Positions 40,508-49,878 are shown, counted from the stretch's first letter. The stretch: DNA of 64,000 nt from VXYL01 sp965208525 (GCA_965208525.1 OZ242340.1:310001-374000), one strand, 5' to 3'. Notes: a model not told the origin generated them from the letters alone. Made by a program: numbers and translations.

Positions 40508-42748
40508 ATGAGCGAGGCAGTGGATTACCGGTACATCGGCTCACGACCGATTCGGCCGGATGGGGTGGAGAAGGTCACCGGGCGGGCCAATTTCGGCGCC
40601 GACGAGGCCTTGCCGGGGATGATCTACGGCAAGGTCACGCGCAGCCCCCACGCCCACGCCCGCATCCTCTCCATCGACACCGCCAAGGCAGAGACGATGC
40701 CGGGCGTGCTTGCGGTGATCACTGCCGCAGATTTTCCGGACCGCTCCGGCTTCGGCTTTCGCCTGCGCGGCTTCAGCGACAACCTGATGGCGAGCGACAA
40801 GGTGCTCTTTCAGGGACATCCCGTGGCCGCCGTTGCGGCCACCTCGATCCGCGCCGCGGAACTCGCTGCCGACGCCATCGAGGTGGAATATGAAGCGCTG
40901 CCGGCCGTCACCGATGCGCTCGAGGCGATGCAGCCGGACGCGCCCATCCTGCACGAGGCGATGATCACGCAAGGCGCAGAGCAGCCGAACGACGGCCCCA
41001 CCAACATCTCGACGCAGAATCGCATCGCCAAGGGCGACATCGAGGCCGGTTTCGCCGAAGCCGACGAGATCGTCGAGCGCACCTTCGTGACGCCCATGGT
41101 GCATCAGGGGTACATCGAGCCCCACGCTTGCGTCGCGGTGTGGAAAGAGGACGGCCAGGCGACGCTCTGGTGCAGTTCCCAAGGCCACTTCGATATCCGC
41201 AACGCCACCGCCCGCACCCTGGGCATGGACCTAGGGGACTTGCGCGTAGTGCCGCAGGAAATCGGCGGCGGCTTCGGCGGCAAGACGACGATCTACCTCG
41301 AACCCTTGGCGCTCAAGCTGTCGCAGAAGAGCGGGCGTCCGGTGAAGATGGCCATGACCCGCGAGGAGGTCTTCCGCGCCACGGGCCCCGCCTCCGGCAC
41401 CATCAACACCGTGAAGATCGGCTGCAAGCGCGACGGCACCATCACCGCCATGCAGGCGCAGCTCATCTACGAGGCCGGGGCGTATCCCGGCAGCCCCCTC
41501 GGCGCCGGCAGCATGTGCATCTTCGCGCCGTACGACGTGGAGCACGTGCTGATCGAAGGGCAGGAAGTGGTGGTCAACCGGCCTCGGGTGGCCGCCTACC
41601 GCGCGCCGGGAGCACCGCAGTCCATGTATGCCGGCGAATCCGTGCTCGACGAACTCGCGCAGCGCATCGGCATGGACCCCATCGACTTCCGCCTCAAGAA
41701 CGCCGCCACGGAAGGCACCCACGCGGCCTATGGCCCCACCTTCCAGGCCGTCGGGCTGGTGGAATGCCTCGAAGCCGCCAAGTCGCATCCCAACTACGCC
41801 CGCGAGCTGGCCGAAGGCCAGGGCCGCGGCATTGCCGTCGGCTTCTGGTTCAACGGCGGCAATCAGTCCGCCGCCGAAGTGCACGTCAGCGACAGCGGCA
41901 TGGTGAAGGTGGTGGAGGGCAGCCCCGACATCGGCGGCAGCCGCGCCTCCATGGCGCTGATGGCAGCGGAGACGCTCGGCATTCCCTACGAGCGCATCCG
42001 CGTCAACATTTCCGACACCGACAGCACCGGCTACTGCGCCACCACCGGCGGCAGCCGCACCACGTTCGCGACGGGTCTCGCGGTGATGCGTGCCTGCGAA
42101 GACGCCATCGTCGAACTCAAGAAGCGCGCCGCGCTCACCTGGGGCATCGACGAGGATCAGGTGGATTGGGCGGAAGGCGAGGCAAGGCCGAAGCCCGGTG
42201 TGAATGTGGAAGTGGACCCTCTCTCCATCGGCGATCTCGCCAAGAACGCGGCTCGAACTGGCGGTCCGATTTCTGGCCTCGCGACGTTGAACGCCCAAGG
42301 CCCGGGGCCAGCCTTCTCCGTGAACATGACCGACGTGGAAGTGGACGAGGAAACCGGTCGCGTGACGGTGCTTGGCTTCACCGCGATCCAAGACGCCGGC
42401 AAGGCCATCCACCCCGACTACGTGGAAGGCCAGATGCAGGGCGGCGCTGCCCAAGGCATCGGCTGGGCGCTGAACGAGGAGTACATCTACGACGCCGACG
42501 GGGTGCTGGAGAACCCTGGTTTCCTCGACTACCGCGTGCCGGTGGCATCGGACCTGCCGATGATCGACACCGAGATCGTTGAAGTCCCCAACCCCAACCA
42601 CCCATTCGGGGTGCGCGGCTGCGGCGAGACGCCCATCGTGGCGCCCTTGGCTGCGGTGGGGAATGCGGTCAGCCGCGCCATCGGCAAGCGAATGACGGAA
42701 CTGCCGCTATCGCCACCGAGGGTGCTGGAGGCGATTTCGCACGAGTGA
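40508..42748 (+). CDS. Xanthine dehydrogenase family molybdopterin-binding large subunit
   Basis: 746 residues. An N-terminal Ald_Xan_dh_C domain (about 15-125, GVEKVTGRANFGADE) precedes the molybdopterin-binding part with QEIGGGFGGKTTIY, RAPGAPQSMYAGE and, near the C-terminus, GVRGCGETPIVAPLAAVGNAV, which carries the catalytic Glu. ATG 40508 follows TTGAGGAG. Enzymes of this family hydroxylate carbonyl or aromatic carbons. The usual 2Fe-2S and FAD subunits are not next to it, so electrons must go through subunits encoded elsewhere. Confidence 0.93.
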   Translation: MSEAVDYRYIGSRPIRPDGVEKVTGRANFGADEALPGMIYGKVTRSPHAHARILSIDTAKAETMPGVLAVITAADFPDRSGFGFRLRGFSDNLMASDKVLFQGHPVAAVAATSIRAAELAADAIEVEYEALPAVTDALEAMQPDAPILHEAMITQGAEQPNDGPTNISTQNRIAKGDIEAGFAEADEIVERTFVTPMVHQGYIEPHACVAVWKEDGQATLWCSSQGHFDIRNATARTLGMDLGDLRVVPQEIGGGFGGKTTIYLEPLALKLSQKSGRPVKMAMTREEVFRATGPASGTINTVKIGCKRDGTITAMQAQLIYEAGAYPGSPLGAGSMCIFAPYDVEHVLIEGQEVVVNRPRVAAYRAPGAPQSMYAGESVLDELAQRIGMDPIDFRLKNAATEGTHAAYGPTFQAVGLVECLEAAKSHPNYARELAEGQGRGIAVGFWFNGGNQSAAEVHVSDSGMVKVVEGSPDIGGSRASMALMAAETLGIPYERIRVNISDTDSTGYCATTGGSRTTFATGLAVMRACEDAIVELKKRAALTWGIDEDQVDWAEGEARPKPGVNVEVDPLSIGDLAKNAARTGGPISGLATLNAQGPGPAFSVNMTDVEVDEETGRVTVLGFTAIQDAGKAIHPDYVEGQMQGGAAQGIGWALNEEYIYDADGVLENPGFLDYRVPVASDLPMIDTEIVEVPNPNHPFGVRGCGETPIVAPLAAVGNAVSRAIGKRMTELPLSPPRVLEAISHE

Positions 42749-42769
42749 CCGCCAGCGTGATGCGGGTGT

Positions 42770-42965
42770 CGGGAGGGTAGGCATTCTGCCTTCCCAAACG
42801 CCGACAGGCGCTGCACTTGGCCAACATGTCAGAGCGCCTTCGGCACGCTTGGAGGGCGGGACGCCCTCCCTCCGGGGGCCGACGGTCCCCTTGATGTTCC
42901 GGTGCTGAACAAGGCGGGCTCCTTGGAGGGAAGGCATCCTGCCTTCCCTGCGCGCCCTCTGGCGC
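42770..42965. repeat. Three palindromic repeats
   Basis: A GGTAGGCATTCTGCCTTCC type at about 42775-42796, a GGAGGGCGGGACGCCCTCC type at about 42851-42870 with the GCGCCTTCGGCACG flank seen in gspK, and a GGAAGGCATCCTGCCTTCC type at about 42926-42946 with a GCGCCCTCTGGCGC hairpin. No gene is seen in 42749-43033. Confidence 0.8.
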
Positions 42966-43033
42966 GCTGACCGCGACCGGCAATGAGAAAGCGCCTATCG
43001 AAAGGCCCAACGAAGTTCCGACGCCGTTTCCAC

Positions 43034-43507
43034 TCAGGCTTCGCGCCAGATTCTTCCTCTTGCTCGGACGGGGTCGAGCAGGGATAGGTCGCCTTGCTCC
43101 ACCTCGAAGCCCTTGGGGAATGGGGGGCGGGGTTCCATGCCTAGAGAGGCCATAACGCGGTCGTCGCGGTAGTAGCACTGGGCGGTCATGCTGACGATGG
43201 CGCGCAGGTGCTGGTTGCCGGATTGACTGAAGGTGGCGATGGCCGCTGCCTTGTCTTCGTCGCCCAAGGTGGTGAACGGGCCGCCGTGGCGGGACTCGGC
43301 GATGTCGTCCAGAGCTGCCAGGCCCTCGACCACCGGCTCCGGGTGGCGTTTCACGAGCGTCAGGATGTCGGCGAAGATGATGGGGTCGGCGGCGCTGGGC
43401 ACAGCGTACTCCTCACTCGCCGGGATCATCGCGCCGACGATTTCGGCAAGGGCGGTTTCCTGATCGGCGTTGAGCGGGTTGTCGGTGGCGATCGTGTTGT
43501 CGCTCAT
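43034..43507 (-). CDS. Small subunit accompanying GMC oxidoreductase (gluconate 2-dehydrogenase subunit 3-like)
   Basis: 157 residues from ATG 43507, with AAGGAG upstream. The sequence is mostly helical, with ALAEIVGAMIPASEEYAVPSAADP, which matches the opening of gluconate 2-dehydrogenase subunit 3-like proteins (a Glu/Ile-rich helix followed by P-x-A-x-D). No twin-arginine signal is visible, unlike many members. It lies 34 bp downstream of the GMC flavoprotein gene, the standard pairing in which this small subunit supports the flavoprotein. Confidence 0.78.
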   Translation of the reverse strand: MSDNTIATDNPLNADQETALAEIVGAMIPASEEYAVPSAADPIIFADILTLVKRHPEPVVEGLAALDDIAESRHGGPFTTLGDEDKAAAIATFSQSGNQHLRAIVSMTAQCYYRDDRVMASLGMEPRPPFPKGFEVEQGDLSLLDPVRARGRIWREA

Positions 43508-43541
43508 GGCTATGTCTCCTTCTGGCCTTCGGTGCAACCAC

Positions 43542-45143
43542 TCAGTCGAAGAGGTTGGCGAGGCGTTTCTTGATCTGATCGGCGATGTAGAGCGCTAGCG
43601 CCTGGATGGTGCGGGTGGGGTTCACGCCGGCGGAGGTGACGAAGATGCTGCCATCGACGATGAAGAGGTTCTTCACGTCGTGGCTGCGGCCCCACTCGTT
43701 GACGACGGACTTCGCCGGGTCCTTCCCCATGCGTGCCGTGCCCATCAGGTGCCAGCCGCCGGCGGCGATGGGCGATTCCGAGATGATGTCGGTGGCACCG
43801 GCGGCGCGCAGCACTTCGGATGCCCGTTCCACGGCGAAATCCAGCATGCGGCGGCTGTTCTCGCTCAGCGTGTAATCGATCTTCGGCGCCGGGATGCCGT
43901 GGATGTCGGTGAGTTCGGGATCGAGCGTCACCCGGTTGTGTTCCTCCGGCAAGTCTTCGCAGATCGCCACCATGCCGGTGATGCGACAGAAGAGATCGCG
44001 ATAGGCACGATGGTGCTCGGCGCCCCAAGGGATGCGGCCCGACATCATGCCGGTCATGGCCGTGGCAACCGGGCCGCGGCCCCGGTTGATCTCGTAGGTG
44101 AAGCCGCGCACGAAACCGCGCGACTCGTCCGTCTCGTAGAACTCCTTGCTCCAGATGCACACGCCCGGGCCGCGAAAGCCATCGAGTTCTTCCTCGAAGA
44201 TGCCTTGGATCGAGGCGTAGGGGTGGAACATCAGGTTCTTGCCGACGAGGCCGCTCGAATTGGCGAGTCCGTCCGGGAATCGTTCGGAGGTGGAGTTGAG
44301 CAGGATGCGGGGCGTGCCGACGCCGTTGCAGGCCATCACCACCACTTCCGCCGCTTGAAAGCGCTCCTCGCCGTCGCCGTCGTAGTACCACACGCCCGAA
44401 GCCATGCCTTCGTCATTGACGGCAATCTCGCGTACCCGGCAGCGTGTGCGCACCTCGACCCCGGCGCGCATCGCATGGGGCCAATAGGTGATGTCGGTGC
44501 TGGCCTTGGCGCCCTGAGCGCAGCCGCTGGTGCAGGCACCCAAGTTGATGCACTGGTCGCGACCGTCGTGTAGCGCAGTGGCAACGGCGGTGTCGGATGG
44601 CCACCAATGCCAGCCGAGGTCGTTGAACCCTCGCGCCAGCTTGTCGCCGGACTTGCCGAGCGGTACCGGCGGCAGCACGGACTGCTTGGCGGGGTAGGCG
44701 GGGTCGCCGGAAAGCCCGGACACTCCGGTCATGCGGTCGTCTTCAGCGTAGAAGGGTTCCAGGGTTTCGTAGTCCACGGGCCAGTCGTCGCCCACGCCGT
44801 CGAGGCTCGCGACGCGAAAGTCCGAGGGGTGAAAGCGCGGGAAATGGCCGGCGTAAAGGATGGTGCTGCCACCCACCGCGTTGAAGTTGGCAACGGCGAT
44901 GGGCGAGTTCGAGTCGTTCACCGGGTAGTCAGTCGGCCGTCCGCGACGATTCGGACTGATGGCCATGTCGCCAAAGGCCCGCGACTCCCAATCGCGTCCA
45001 GAGCTCGGGTACTCGGCAGGGTTCATCCAGTCCCCCTGCTCGAGGCAAACGATGTGCATCCGCGTATCGGCCAGGCTCCACGCCACCGCCGCCCCGGACG
45101 CACCGGCACCGATGATGAGCACATCCACAGGCTGTTCGGCCAC
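43542..45143 (-). CDS. GMC family FAD-dependent oxidoreductase
   Basis: 533 residues. The Rossmann motif GAGASGAAVAWSLA is at residues 11-24. FNAVGGSTILYAGHFPRF is the second GMC block. GACTSGCAQGAKAST is a Cys-rich segment like those of gluconate and sorbitol dehydrogenase flavoproteins. The C-terminal GGWHLMGTARMG and NPTRTIQALALYIADQI provide the active-site His and Asn. It probably oxidises an alcohol or sugar. The small-subunit gene follows; no cytochrome c gene is adjacent. Confidence 0.93.
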   Translation of the reverse strand: MAEQPVDVLIIGAGASGAAVAWSLADTRMHIVCLEQGDWMNPAEYPSSGRDWESRAFGDMAISPNRRGRPTDYPVNDSNSPIAVANFNAVGGSTILYAGHFPRFHPSDFRVASLDGVGDDWPVDYETLEPFYAEDDRMTGVSGLSGDPAYPAKQSVLPPVPLGKSGDKLARGFNDLGWHWWPSDTAVATALHDGRDQCINLGACTSGCAQGAKASTDITYWPHAMRAGVEVRTRCRVREIAVNDEGMASGVWYYDGDGEERFQAAEVVVMACNGVGTPRILLNSTSERFPDGLANSSGLVGKNLMFHPYASIQGIFEEELDGFRGPGVCIWSKEFYETDESRGFVRGFTYEINRGRGPVATAMTGMMSGRIPWGAEHHRAYRDLFCRITGMVAICEDLPEEHNRVTLDPELTDIHGIPAPKIDYTLSENSRRMLDFAVERASEVLRAAGATDIISESPIAAGGWHLMGTARMGKDPAKSVVNEWGRSHDVKNLFIVDGSIFVTSAGVNPTRTIQALALYIADQIKKRLANLFD

Positions 45144-45237
45144 GGCTCCCCTCCCGAGCGAAACTCAAGCGGAGTATGCACGACACGTCCCGCGCGTGCG
45201 CCCGTGCGCCTGACGAAGGAAAGCGCCTATCGGCGCC

Positions 45238-45372
45238 TAGCAGTCTGTCGGACTTCGCCGTTTCGGCGAAGTTCGACGGAGTGATAGGTCGGCTTGGGCT
45301 GGGCAAGAAGCGTTGCCCGAAGGCAACGGTTCTTGTGGCGTTAGGGAAGGCAGAATGCCTTCCCTCAGAGGA
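45238..45372. repeat. Repeat region upstream of the GMC gene
   Basis: A TAGCAGTCTGTCGGACTT copy at 45238-45255 is followed by an inverted repeat CTTCGCCGTTTCGGCGAAG at 45253-45271. A GGAAGGCAGAATGCCTTCC palindrome lies near 45345-45364. 45144-45424 holds no gene I can support. Confidence 0.7.
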
Positions 45373-45424
45373 CCCGACATTTCCGACAGGGAGCGCATGA
45401 TCCAAGTCAACGGGCAGAGGTTCC

Positions 45425-47131
45425 CTAACGAAGCGCGCCGGTACCCCGCTTGAGCTCCACCGTTTGGCCGGCCTCGAAGTCGCCGAAGTGTTCGACTTCC
45501 GTTTCGCCGGGCCAGCGCACGGTCACCTCTTCCACCTCGGTTTCCTCGCCGAGGCCGAAGTGCGGGCGGGGGTCGCTGTAAGCGAGGTAGCTGCCGTCCG
45601 GCTGGACGTTGCGCCAGACTCGCATCCCATCGACGACGGCGGAGACAGTGGCACCGTAGGCATCCCGGGGCGGGTCGCCGAGGACCGGGCGGAAGCGAAT
45701 CCAGTTGCCGCGTTCCGGAGCGCGGTTCATCAAGAGGTACGGCGGGGCGTCGCGGTTGATGATGAGGAGATCCAGGCCGCCGTCGTCGTTCACGTCGCCG
45801 ACGGCGAGGCCGCGGCTTGTGTGTTCAAGTGATTCGGCCACTCCGCCCCTCGGGGCGCGCTCCTCGAAACGGCCGCCCGGCATTCCTCGCAGCAACACGT
45901 TCGGTTCGTCGAAAATCGTCCCCTCGGACTGCTCGTCCTGGGTGACGGACGCGGACGGAGCGCTGACCTTGCCGTTGGCCTCGTAGAGGTCCAACCGGCC
46001 GTCGTTGTCGAAGTCCGCGAGGGTCACGCCGAAGCGGGTGAAGCGGCCTGTGATGCCGAGGCCCAACTCGGCCGTGACATCGCGAAAGTAGCCGCTCTCG
46101 TTGCGGAAGAACGAGTCGGTCTGGCCTTCGAGGTTCACCACCATCATGTCCATGTCGCCGTCGTTGTCGATGTCGGCCGCGGCAACGCCCATGCCGGCCT
46201 TGGCGACGCCGTGCTCGTCCACCGCGCTGCCCCAAAGCGTCGCCTGATCGGTGAAGCGCAGGCTGCCCTCGTTGACCCAGAACTGATCGAGCATCATGTC
46301 GTTGGCGACGAAGAGGTCCGTCGCGCCATCGCCGGTGAAGTCGGCGCCGACCAGGCCAAAGCCGTTGCCGAAGCCACTGCCGATGCCGGACTCGGCGCTG
46401 ATGTCCGTGAAGGTGCCGTCGCCGTTGTTGCGGTAGAGCGTGTCCACCGCCGGGGCGTTGTAGTTCGCCGGCGGGCAGTAGGTGAGCAGGTTGCCGACAT
46501 AGCAGCGGATTTCGCTCTCAATGCTCCAGTTGATGTAGTTGACGACGTAGAGGTCGAGGTCGCCGTCGGCGTCGAGGTCGAGGAAACCCGCACCCGTGCT
46601 CCAGCCCGGATCGCCAACAGCGGCCGCTTCCGTGACATCTTCGAAGCGGCCCGTGCCGTCGTTCTTGAGCAGCGCGTTGGCGCCGACGTTGGTGACGTAG
46701 AGGTCCACGTCGCCGTCGTTGTCGTAGTCGCCGGCGGCCACGCCCATGCCGTAGCCCGTGTCTGCAGCGCCGCCGCCATCCGCGGCCTTGTCGAATACGC
46801 CATCGCCTCGGTTCAGATACAGCTCGTTGCCGGGCAGTTTCGCACCAGGTTCCTGCGGGTACAGGCTGCCGGATTGGACGATGTAAGCATCGAGGTCGCC
46901 ATCGCCGTCGACGTCGGCAAATGCGGCGCCGCTGCCGGTGATCTCTGGCAGCAAGGGGCGGCCAGCAAAACCCGACTGGTGGAAATAGGTGATGCCGCGA
47001 GCAGCCGCTTCGTTCGCGAACCACGGCGCTTCAGGCTCGCTCGCTTGCTCGGAAGAACACGCAACGAGGAACACGGACATGGCGACGAAAGCGCATGTGG
47101 CGCAGACGCGAAACTTGGCCTTGGAATGCAT
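45425..47131 (-). CDS. CRTAC1-like FG-GAP/VCBS and ASPIC/UnbV lipoprotein
   Basis: 568 residues. A lipoprotein signal with lipobox LVAC (Cys25) is present. Several FG-GAP/VCBS repeats follow, each with a calcium-type loop such as DVDGDGDLDAYI, DYDNDGDVDLYV and DIDNDGDMDMMV, and build a beta-propeller. The last about 80 residues are an ASPIC/UnbV domain (VRWPGETEVEHFGDFEAGQTVEL). Such proteins are outer-membrane or periplasmic and often bind ligands or calcium. A TPR lipoprotein gene lies upstream in the same direction; CRTAC1 and TPR proteins are often neighbours. Confidence 0.93.
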   Translation of the reverse strand: MHSKAKFRVCATCAFVAMSVFLVACSSEQASEPEAPWFANEAAARGITYFHQSGFAGRPLLPEITGSGAAFADVDGDGDLDAYIVQSGSLYPQEPGAKLPGNELYLNRGDGVFDKAADGGGAADTGYGMGVAAGDYDNDGDVDLYVTNVGANALLKNDGTGRFEDVTEAAAVGDPGWSTGAGFLDLDADGDLDLYVVNYINWSIESEIRCYVGNLLTYCPPANYNAPAVDTLYRNNGDGTFTDISAESGIGSGFGNGFGLVGADFTGDGATDLFVANDMMLDQFWVNEGSLRFTDQATLWGSAVDEHGVAKAGMGVAAADIDNDGDMDMMVVNLEGQTDSFFRNESGYFRDVTAELGLGITGRFTRFGVTLADFDNDGRLDLYEANGKVSAPSASVTQDEQSEGTIFDEPNVLLRGMPGGRFEERAPRGGVAESLEHTSRGLAVGDVNDDGGLDLLIINRDAPPYLLMNRAPERGNWIRFRPVLGDPPRDAYGATVSAVVDGMRVWRNVQPDGSYLAYSDPRPHFGLGEETEVEEVTVRWPGETEVEHFGDFEAGQTVELKRGTGALR

Positions 47132-47171
47132 GGCGCGGGATTTTACTGGAGCGACTGGCGTCGGACGGACC

Positions 47172-47278
47172 CTCGTAGGGAAGGCATTCTGCCTTCCCTA
47201 AGCGCCGTTAGGCGCTTTCTGGCAAACGCGGGTCAGCGCGCCTGTCGGCGCAGGGAAGGCAGAATGCCTTCCCTCCGA
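47172..47278. repeat. Pair of palindromic repeats in opposite orientation
   Basis: GGGAAGGCATTCTGCCTTCCC at about 47178-47198 with a GCGCCGTTAGGCGC hairpin, and an inverted copy at about 47252-47272 with GCGCCTGTCGGCGC. The two side hairpins face each other. They fill the gap between the CRTAC1-like and TPR lipoprotein genes. Confidence 0.85.
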
Positions 47279-47350
47279 ACGCCCCAGAGTCGGCCAGCGC
47301 GCGTTGTGCAGCCGCCTAGCTCGGCCTCCAAAGCTCCGACGCCGATGGAC

Positions 47351-48898
47351 CTAGCCTTCGTAGGTCCAGTTGGCGGCTTTCTCCAGTGCGTTGGCGCGGG
47401 CTCTGGCGCCGGCGAGTTCTTGGGGGTGGGTGGCCAGGCGTTCGGCCCAGTCGAGGGCCGAGGTTGCCTCCTCGAAGCGGCCGGCTTCCGCCAAGGAGCG
47501 GCCTAGGTAGATGTAGGCGAGCGTGAAGGACTCGTCGATGGCAGCGGCGCGCTCGAAGCGTTCGATGGCTTCGGGCCAGCGCTCGCGGGCACCTTCGATG
47601 ATGCCGGCCTGATGGAGGAGCTGTTCCGGGGTTTCCGGGCCGTACTGAAGGGCTCGGTCGAAGGCCGCGATGGCTTCGTCGTAGCGGCGTTGCTGCATGT
47701 AGATCCGCGCCGCTTGCTGGTGCGCCCAAGCCTGCGCCGGATAGGCGGCGATGGCGGCGTCTAGATGCTCGAGCGCAGTTTCGAGTTCGTCGCGGTGGTA
47801 GTAGATGCTCGCGAGCACGTTGTAGTAGCGGTAGTACTCGGGGTCCACGTTGAGGCCGTGTTCGATCAACTCGAAGGCGCGCTCGGTGTTGCCGACCCGG
47901 CCCTGCGCCATGGCGAGGTTGGACACCACCGCCGGGTCCTCCGGCGTCGCCTCGAACATCGGTTCGAGCACTGCCACCGCCTCCTCGAACTGGCCGGAGT
48001 TCAACAGCCCCTCGGCATGCACCAGCCGCCCGCCGTGGCTGGCGAGGAACTGCCACTTCGGCTGGTGCCGTTCGTCGCGCCATTGCATGGGCGTTGCGTC
48101 CCTGCCGCGGGCGAGGGCGATGCGGGCCTCGTCCGTCATACCCACCGCCTGATAGGCCCGGCCGAGCAGGCGCTGGATGTGCGGGTGGTTGATGTGCGAG
48201 AGCCCCTGCAGCAGCGTGAGCGCCGCCTCGTGCTGCTGTTTCCCCATCAGCGCCTGGGCGATTCCCGCAGTGGCCGGAGCGCCGGCGCCGAGGTCCTCGG
48301 CACGTTCGAAGGCATCGATGGCTTCGTCGAAGCGCCCTAAGGCACGCAGCCAGCTTCCCCGCCAGAGCCAAGCCGGCACATATTGATCGTCGAGCTTCAA
48401 GGCCGCGTCGAGGACGCGCACTGCCTCGTCCGTGTCGCCGAGCTTGTGCATGAGTTGGGACTGGAAGTAGGGCCACAGGAACTCGCCCGGCTCCAGCGCC
48501 CACGCCTGGGCGTAGGTGGCGATGGCGGCTTCCTGGAAGTCGTTCATCTCGTAGGTCATGCCGAGCTCGCCGCGAGCTTGGCCGGAATCCGGGGCGGCTT
48601 CGGCCTTAGCGATCACCTTGGTGAGCATTTCCCCAAGCGCGATGTCGCTCTCGTTGTAGTCCACGAGCAGCACTTCGAGGTTGGGTGGCGGCGGCAGGGC
48701 GGCGTTCGGGAACGGGTCTTGTTCGCAAGCGGCCAATGCGATAGCCACTCCCCACAGCGTCAACAACCTGCGTACGGAGCGACGCCGGGCTACACCTCGC
48801 GTGCCCTGAAGGCCGTCGGGGCGTACCTTGGGGGGGAGGGCATCTTGCCCTCCCACGCGCCGCAAGGCGCGTCTGTGCCGACGCCTGCAAACGGTCAT
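47351..48898 (-). CDS. TPR-repeat lipoprotein
   Basis: 515 residues from ATG 48898, or 543 from 48982. A hydrophobic segment ends in a lipobox LAAC (Cys58 from ATG 48898), so the mature protein is lipid-anchored. At least eight TPR units follow (for example GRFDEAIDAFERA, GQFEEAVAVLEPM, RRYDEAIAAFDRAL, GRFEEATSALDWAE), forming a protein-binding superhelix. A palindromic repeat is in frame within the leader (about residues 9-23). A TTG just before the hydrophobic core would give a normal-length signal. It lies upstream of the CRTAC1-like gene on the same strand. Confidence 0.87.
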   Translation of the reverse strand: MTVCRRRHRRALRRVGGQDALPPKVRPDGLQGTRGVARRRSVRRLLTLWGVAIALAACEQDPFPNAALPPPPNLEVLLVDYNESDIALGEMLTKVIAKAEAAPDSGQARGELGMTYEMNDFQEAAIATYAQAWALEPGEFLWPYFQSQLMHKLGDTDEAVRVLDAALKLDDQYVPAWLWRGSWLRALGRFDEAIDAFERAEDLGAGAPATAGIAQALMGKQQHEAALTLLQGLSHINHPHIQRLLGRAYQAVGMTDEARIALARGRDATPMQWRDERHQPKWQFLASHGGRLVHAEGLLNSGQFEEAVAVLEPMFEATPEDPAVVSNLAMAQGRVGNTERAFELIEHGLNVDPEYYRYYNVLASIYYHRDELETALEHLDAAIAAYPAQAWAHQQAARIYMQQRRYDEAIAAFDRALQYGPETPEQLLHQAGIIEGARERWPEAIERFERAAAIDESFTLAYIYLGRSLAEAGRFEEATSALDWAERLATHPQELAGARARANALEKAANWTYEG

Positions 48899-48962
48899 GG
48901 CTTTGTGTTTCTTAAGGAACGCGCCTGTCGGCGCGAGCGAGGGCAAGATGCCCTCGCCCCCA
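48831..48962. repeat. Palindromic repeats at the 5' end of the TPR lipoprotein gene
   Basis: GGGAGGGCATCTTGCCCTCCC with a GCGCCGCAAGGCGC hairpin (about 48833-48872) and an inverted copy (about 48921-48962). The first is inside the coding sequence whichever of the two ATG starts is used. Confidence 0.82.
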
Positions 48963-49004
48963 GCGGAGACGCCTCCCGCCAATGGTCCGTCAATCTAGGA
49001 CCGT

Positions 49005-49832
49005 TCAGCCGTCCGGCAGGAGGGAGCACTTGCGGCGGTCGTCGGTGTTGAGTTCGACGCGTTCGCAGCGGATGCGGTTGGCGGTTACGGCGCGTTTGGA
49101 GGGGCCGATGATGCGGTAGCGTTCGCCGAAGAGGCTCGAGACCTTTTGCACCTCGACTCGGTCGCCCTTGCGGATCTTGCTCTCGCGCCAGACGTCGCCC
49201 TCAAAGAGGACTCGGTCGTCCACGGCGATTAACTGGCGGTCACGCACTAGCTTGCGCTGGGCCGTCACCTCGCCGGTGAAGTGCGAGGGGATTTCGAGCA
49301 CCGTGCGATCCACTGTGGTTCGGGTGATCGCCACTTCGCTGAGTGTGGGCTCGGGATCGATCGTGGTTTCGCTCATGGGCTCGGCCGCCTGGTCGGCAGT
49401 CTGTGCCGGAAGCGGTTCGGGGGCGGTGGTCGGCTGAGTTCGGTCTCGCTTCAGCAGGCCCGTCACCCGGCCCCATATGCTGCGGCGGGGTTCAGCTTCG
49501 GCATCAGATACGGCTTCCGGCACTTCGACCGCTCGGGCCGCATCGGGTGCCGCAGCCTCGGGAGCTCTGAGCGTCCGGCGCAGGGTCTCGGCGGCAGCCA
49601 AGCACTCTTGCCGTCTCTCGGCGTCCTCGATTCCAACGCATCGCGCCTGAAGCTGGCACACGCCTCGCTCCGCTTCGGGCACGGAGGCGCACTCGTCACC
49701 CCATGCACTCGTCAGCGAAAGGACGAAGCACAGGCCAGAAAAGAAAAAAGCTCGGCGAAGGGGCTGCCTTCGCCGAGCCTGGGAAAGAAAACGACGGGAG
49801 GGAAAGCGGTCGGATGCGCTGCTTTGCGGCAT
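49005..49832 (-). CDS. Exported hypothetical protein
   Basis: 275 residues if ATG 49832 is used. A hydrophobic segment (about 29-45, FFFSGLCFVLSLTSAWG) predicts export. A small Cys-rich region follows (CASVPEAERGVCQLQARCVG), then an acidic linker. The C-terminal 90 residues have alternating strands and an RGD-like KGDRVEV turn resembling an SH3-like or OB-type fold (VLFEGDVWRESKIRKGDRV), and end with a Cys pair. I do not recognise the family. The terminator of the upstream TonB receptor gene lies inside its first 30 codons, so the true start and promoter are uncertain. Confidence 0.65.
   Translation of the reverse strand: MPQSSASDRFPSRRFLSQARRRQPLRRAFFFSGLCFVLSLTSAWGDECASVPEAERGVCQLQARCVGIEDAERRQECLAAAETLRRTLRAPEAAAPDAARAVEVPEAVSDAEAEPRRSIWGRVTGLLKRDRTQPTTAPEPLPAQTADQAAEPMSETTIDPEPTLSEVAITRTTVDRTVLEIPSHFTGEVTAQRKLVRDRQLIAVDDRVLFEGDVWRESKIRKGDRVEVQKVSSLFGERYRIIGPSKRAVTANRIRCERVELNTDDRRKCSLLPDG
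49743..49778 (-). terminator. Rho-independent terminator of the TonB receptor gene
   Basis: On the minus strand GCTCGGCGAAGG and CCTTCGCCGAGC form a 12-bp stem, followed by a T-rich run (TTTTTTCTTTT). It lies about 100 bp past the stop at 49879 and overlaps the 5' part of the 49005-49832 frame. Confidence 0.88.
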
Positions 49833-49878
49833 CGAATCCGACCTGACCTTTAACCCTCCGCTACGTCCTAAGCTTCGA

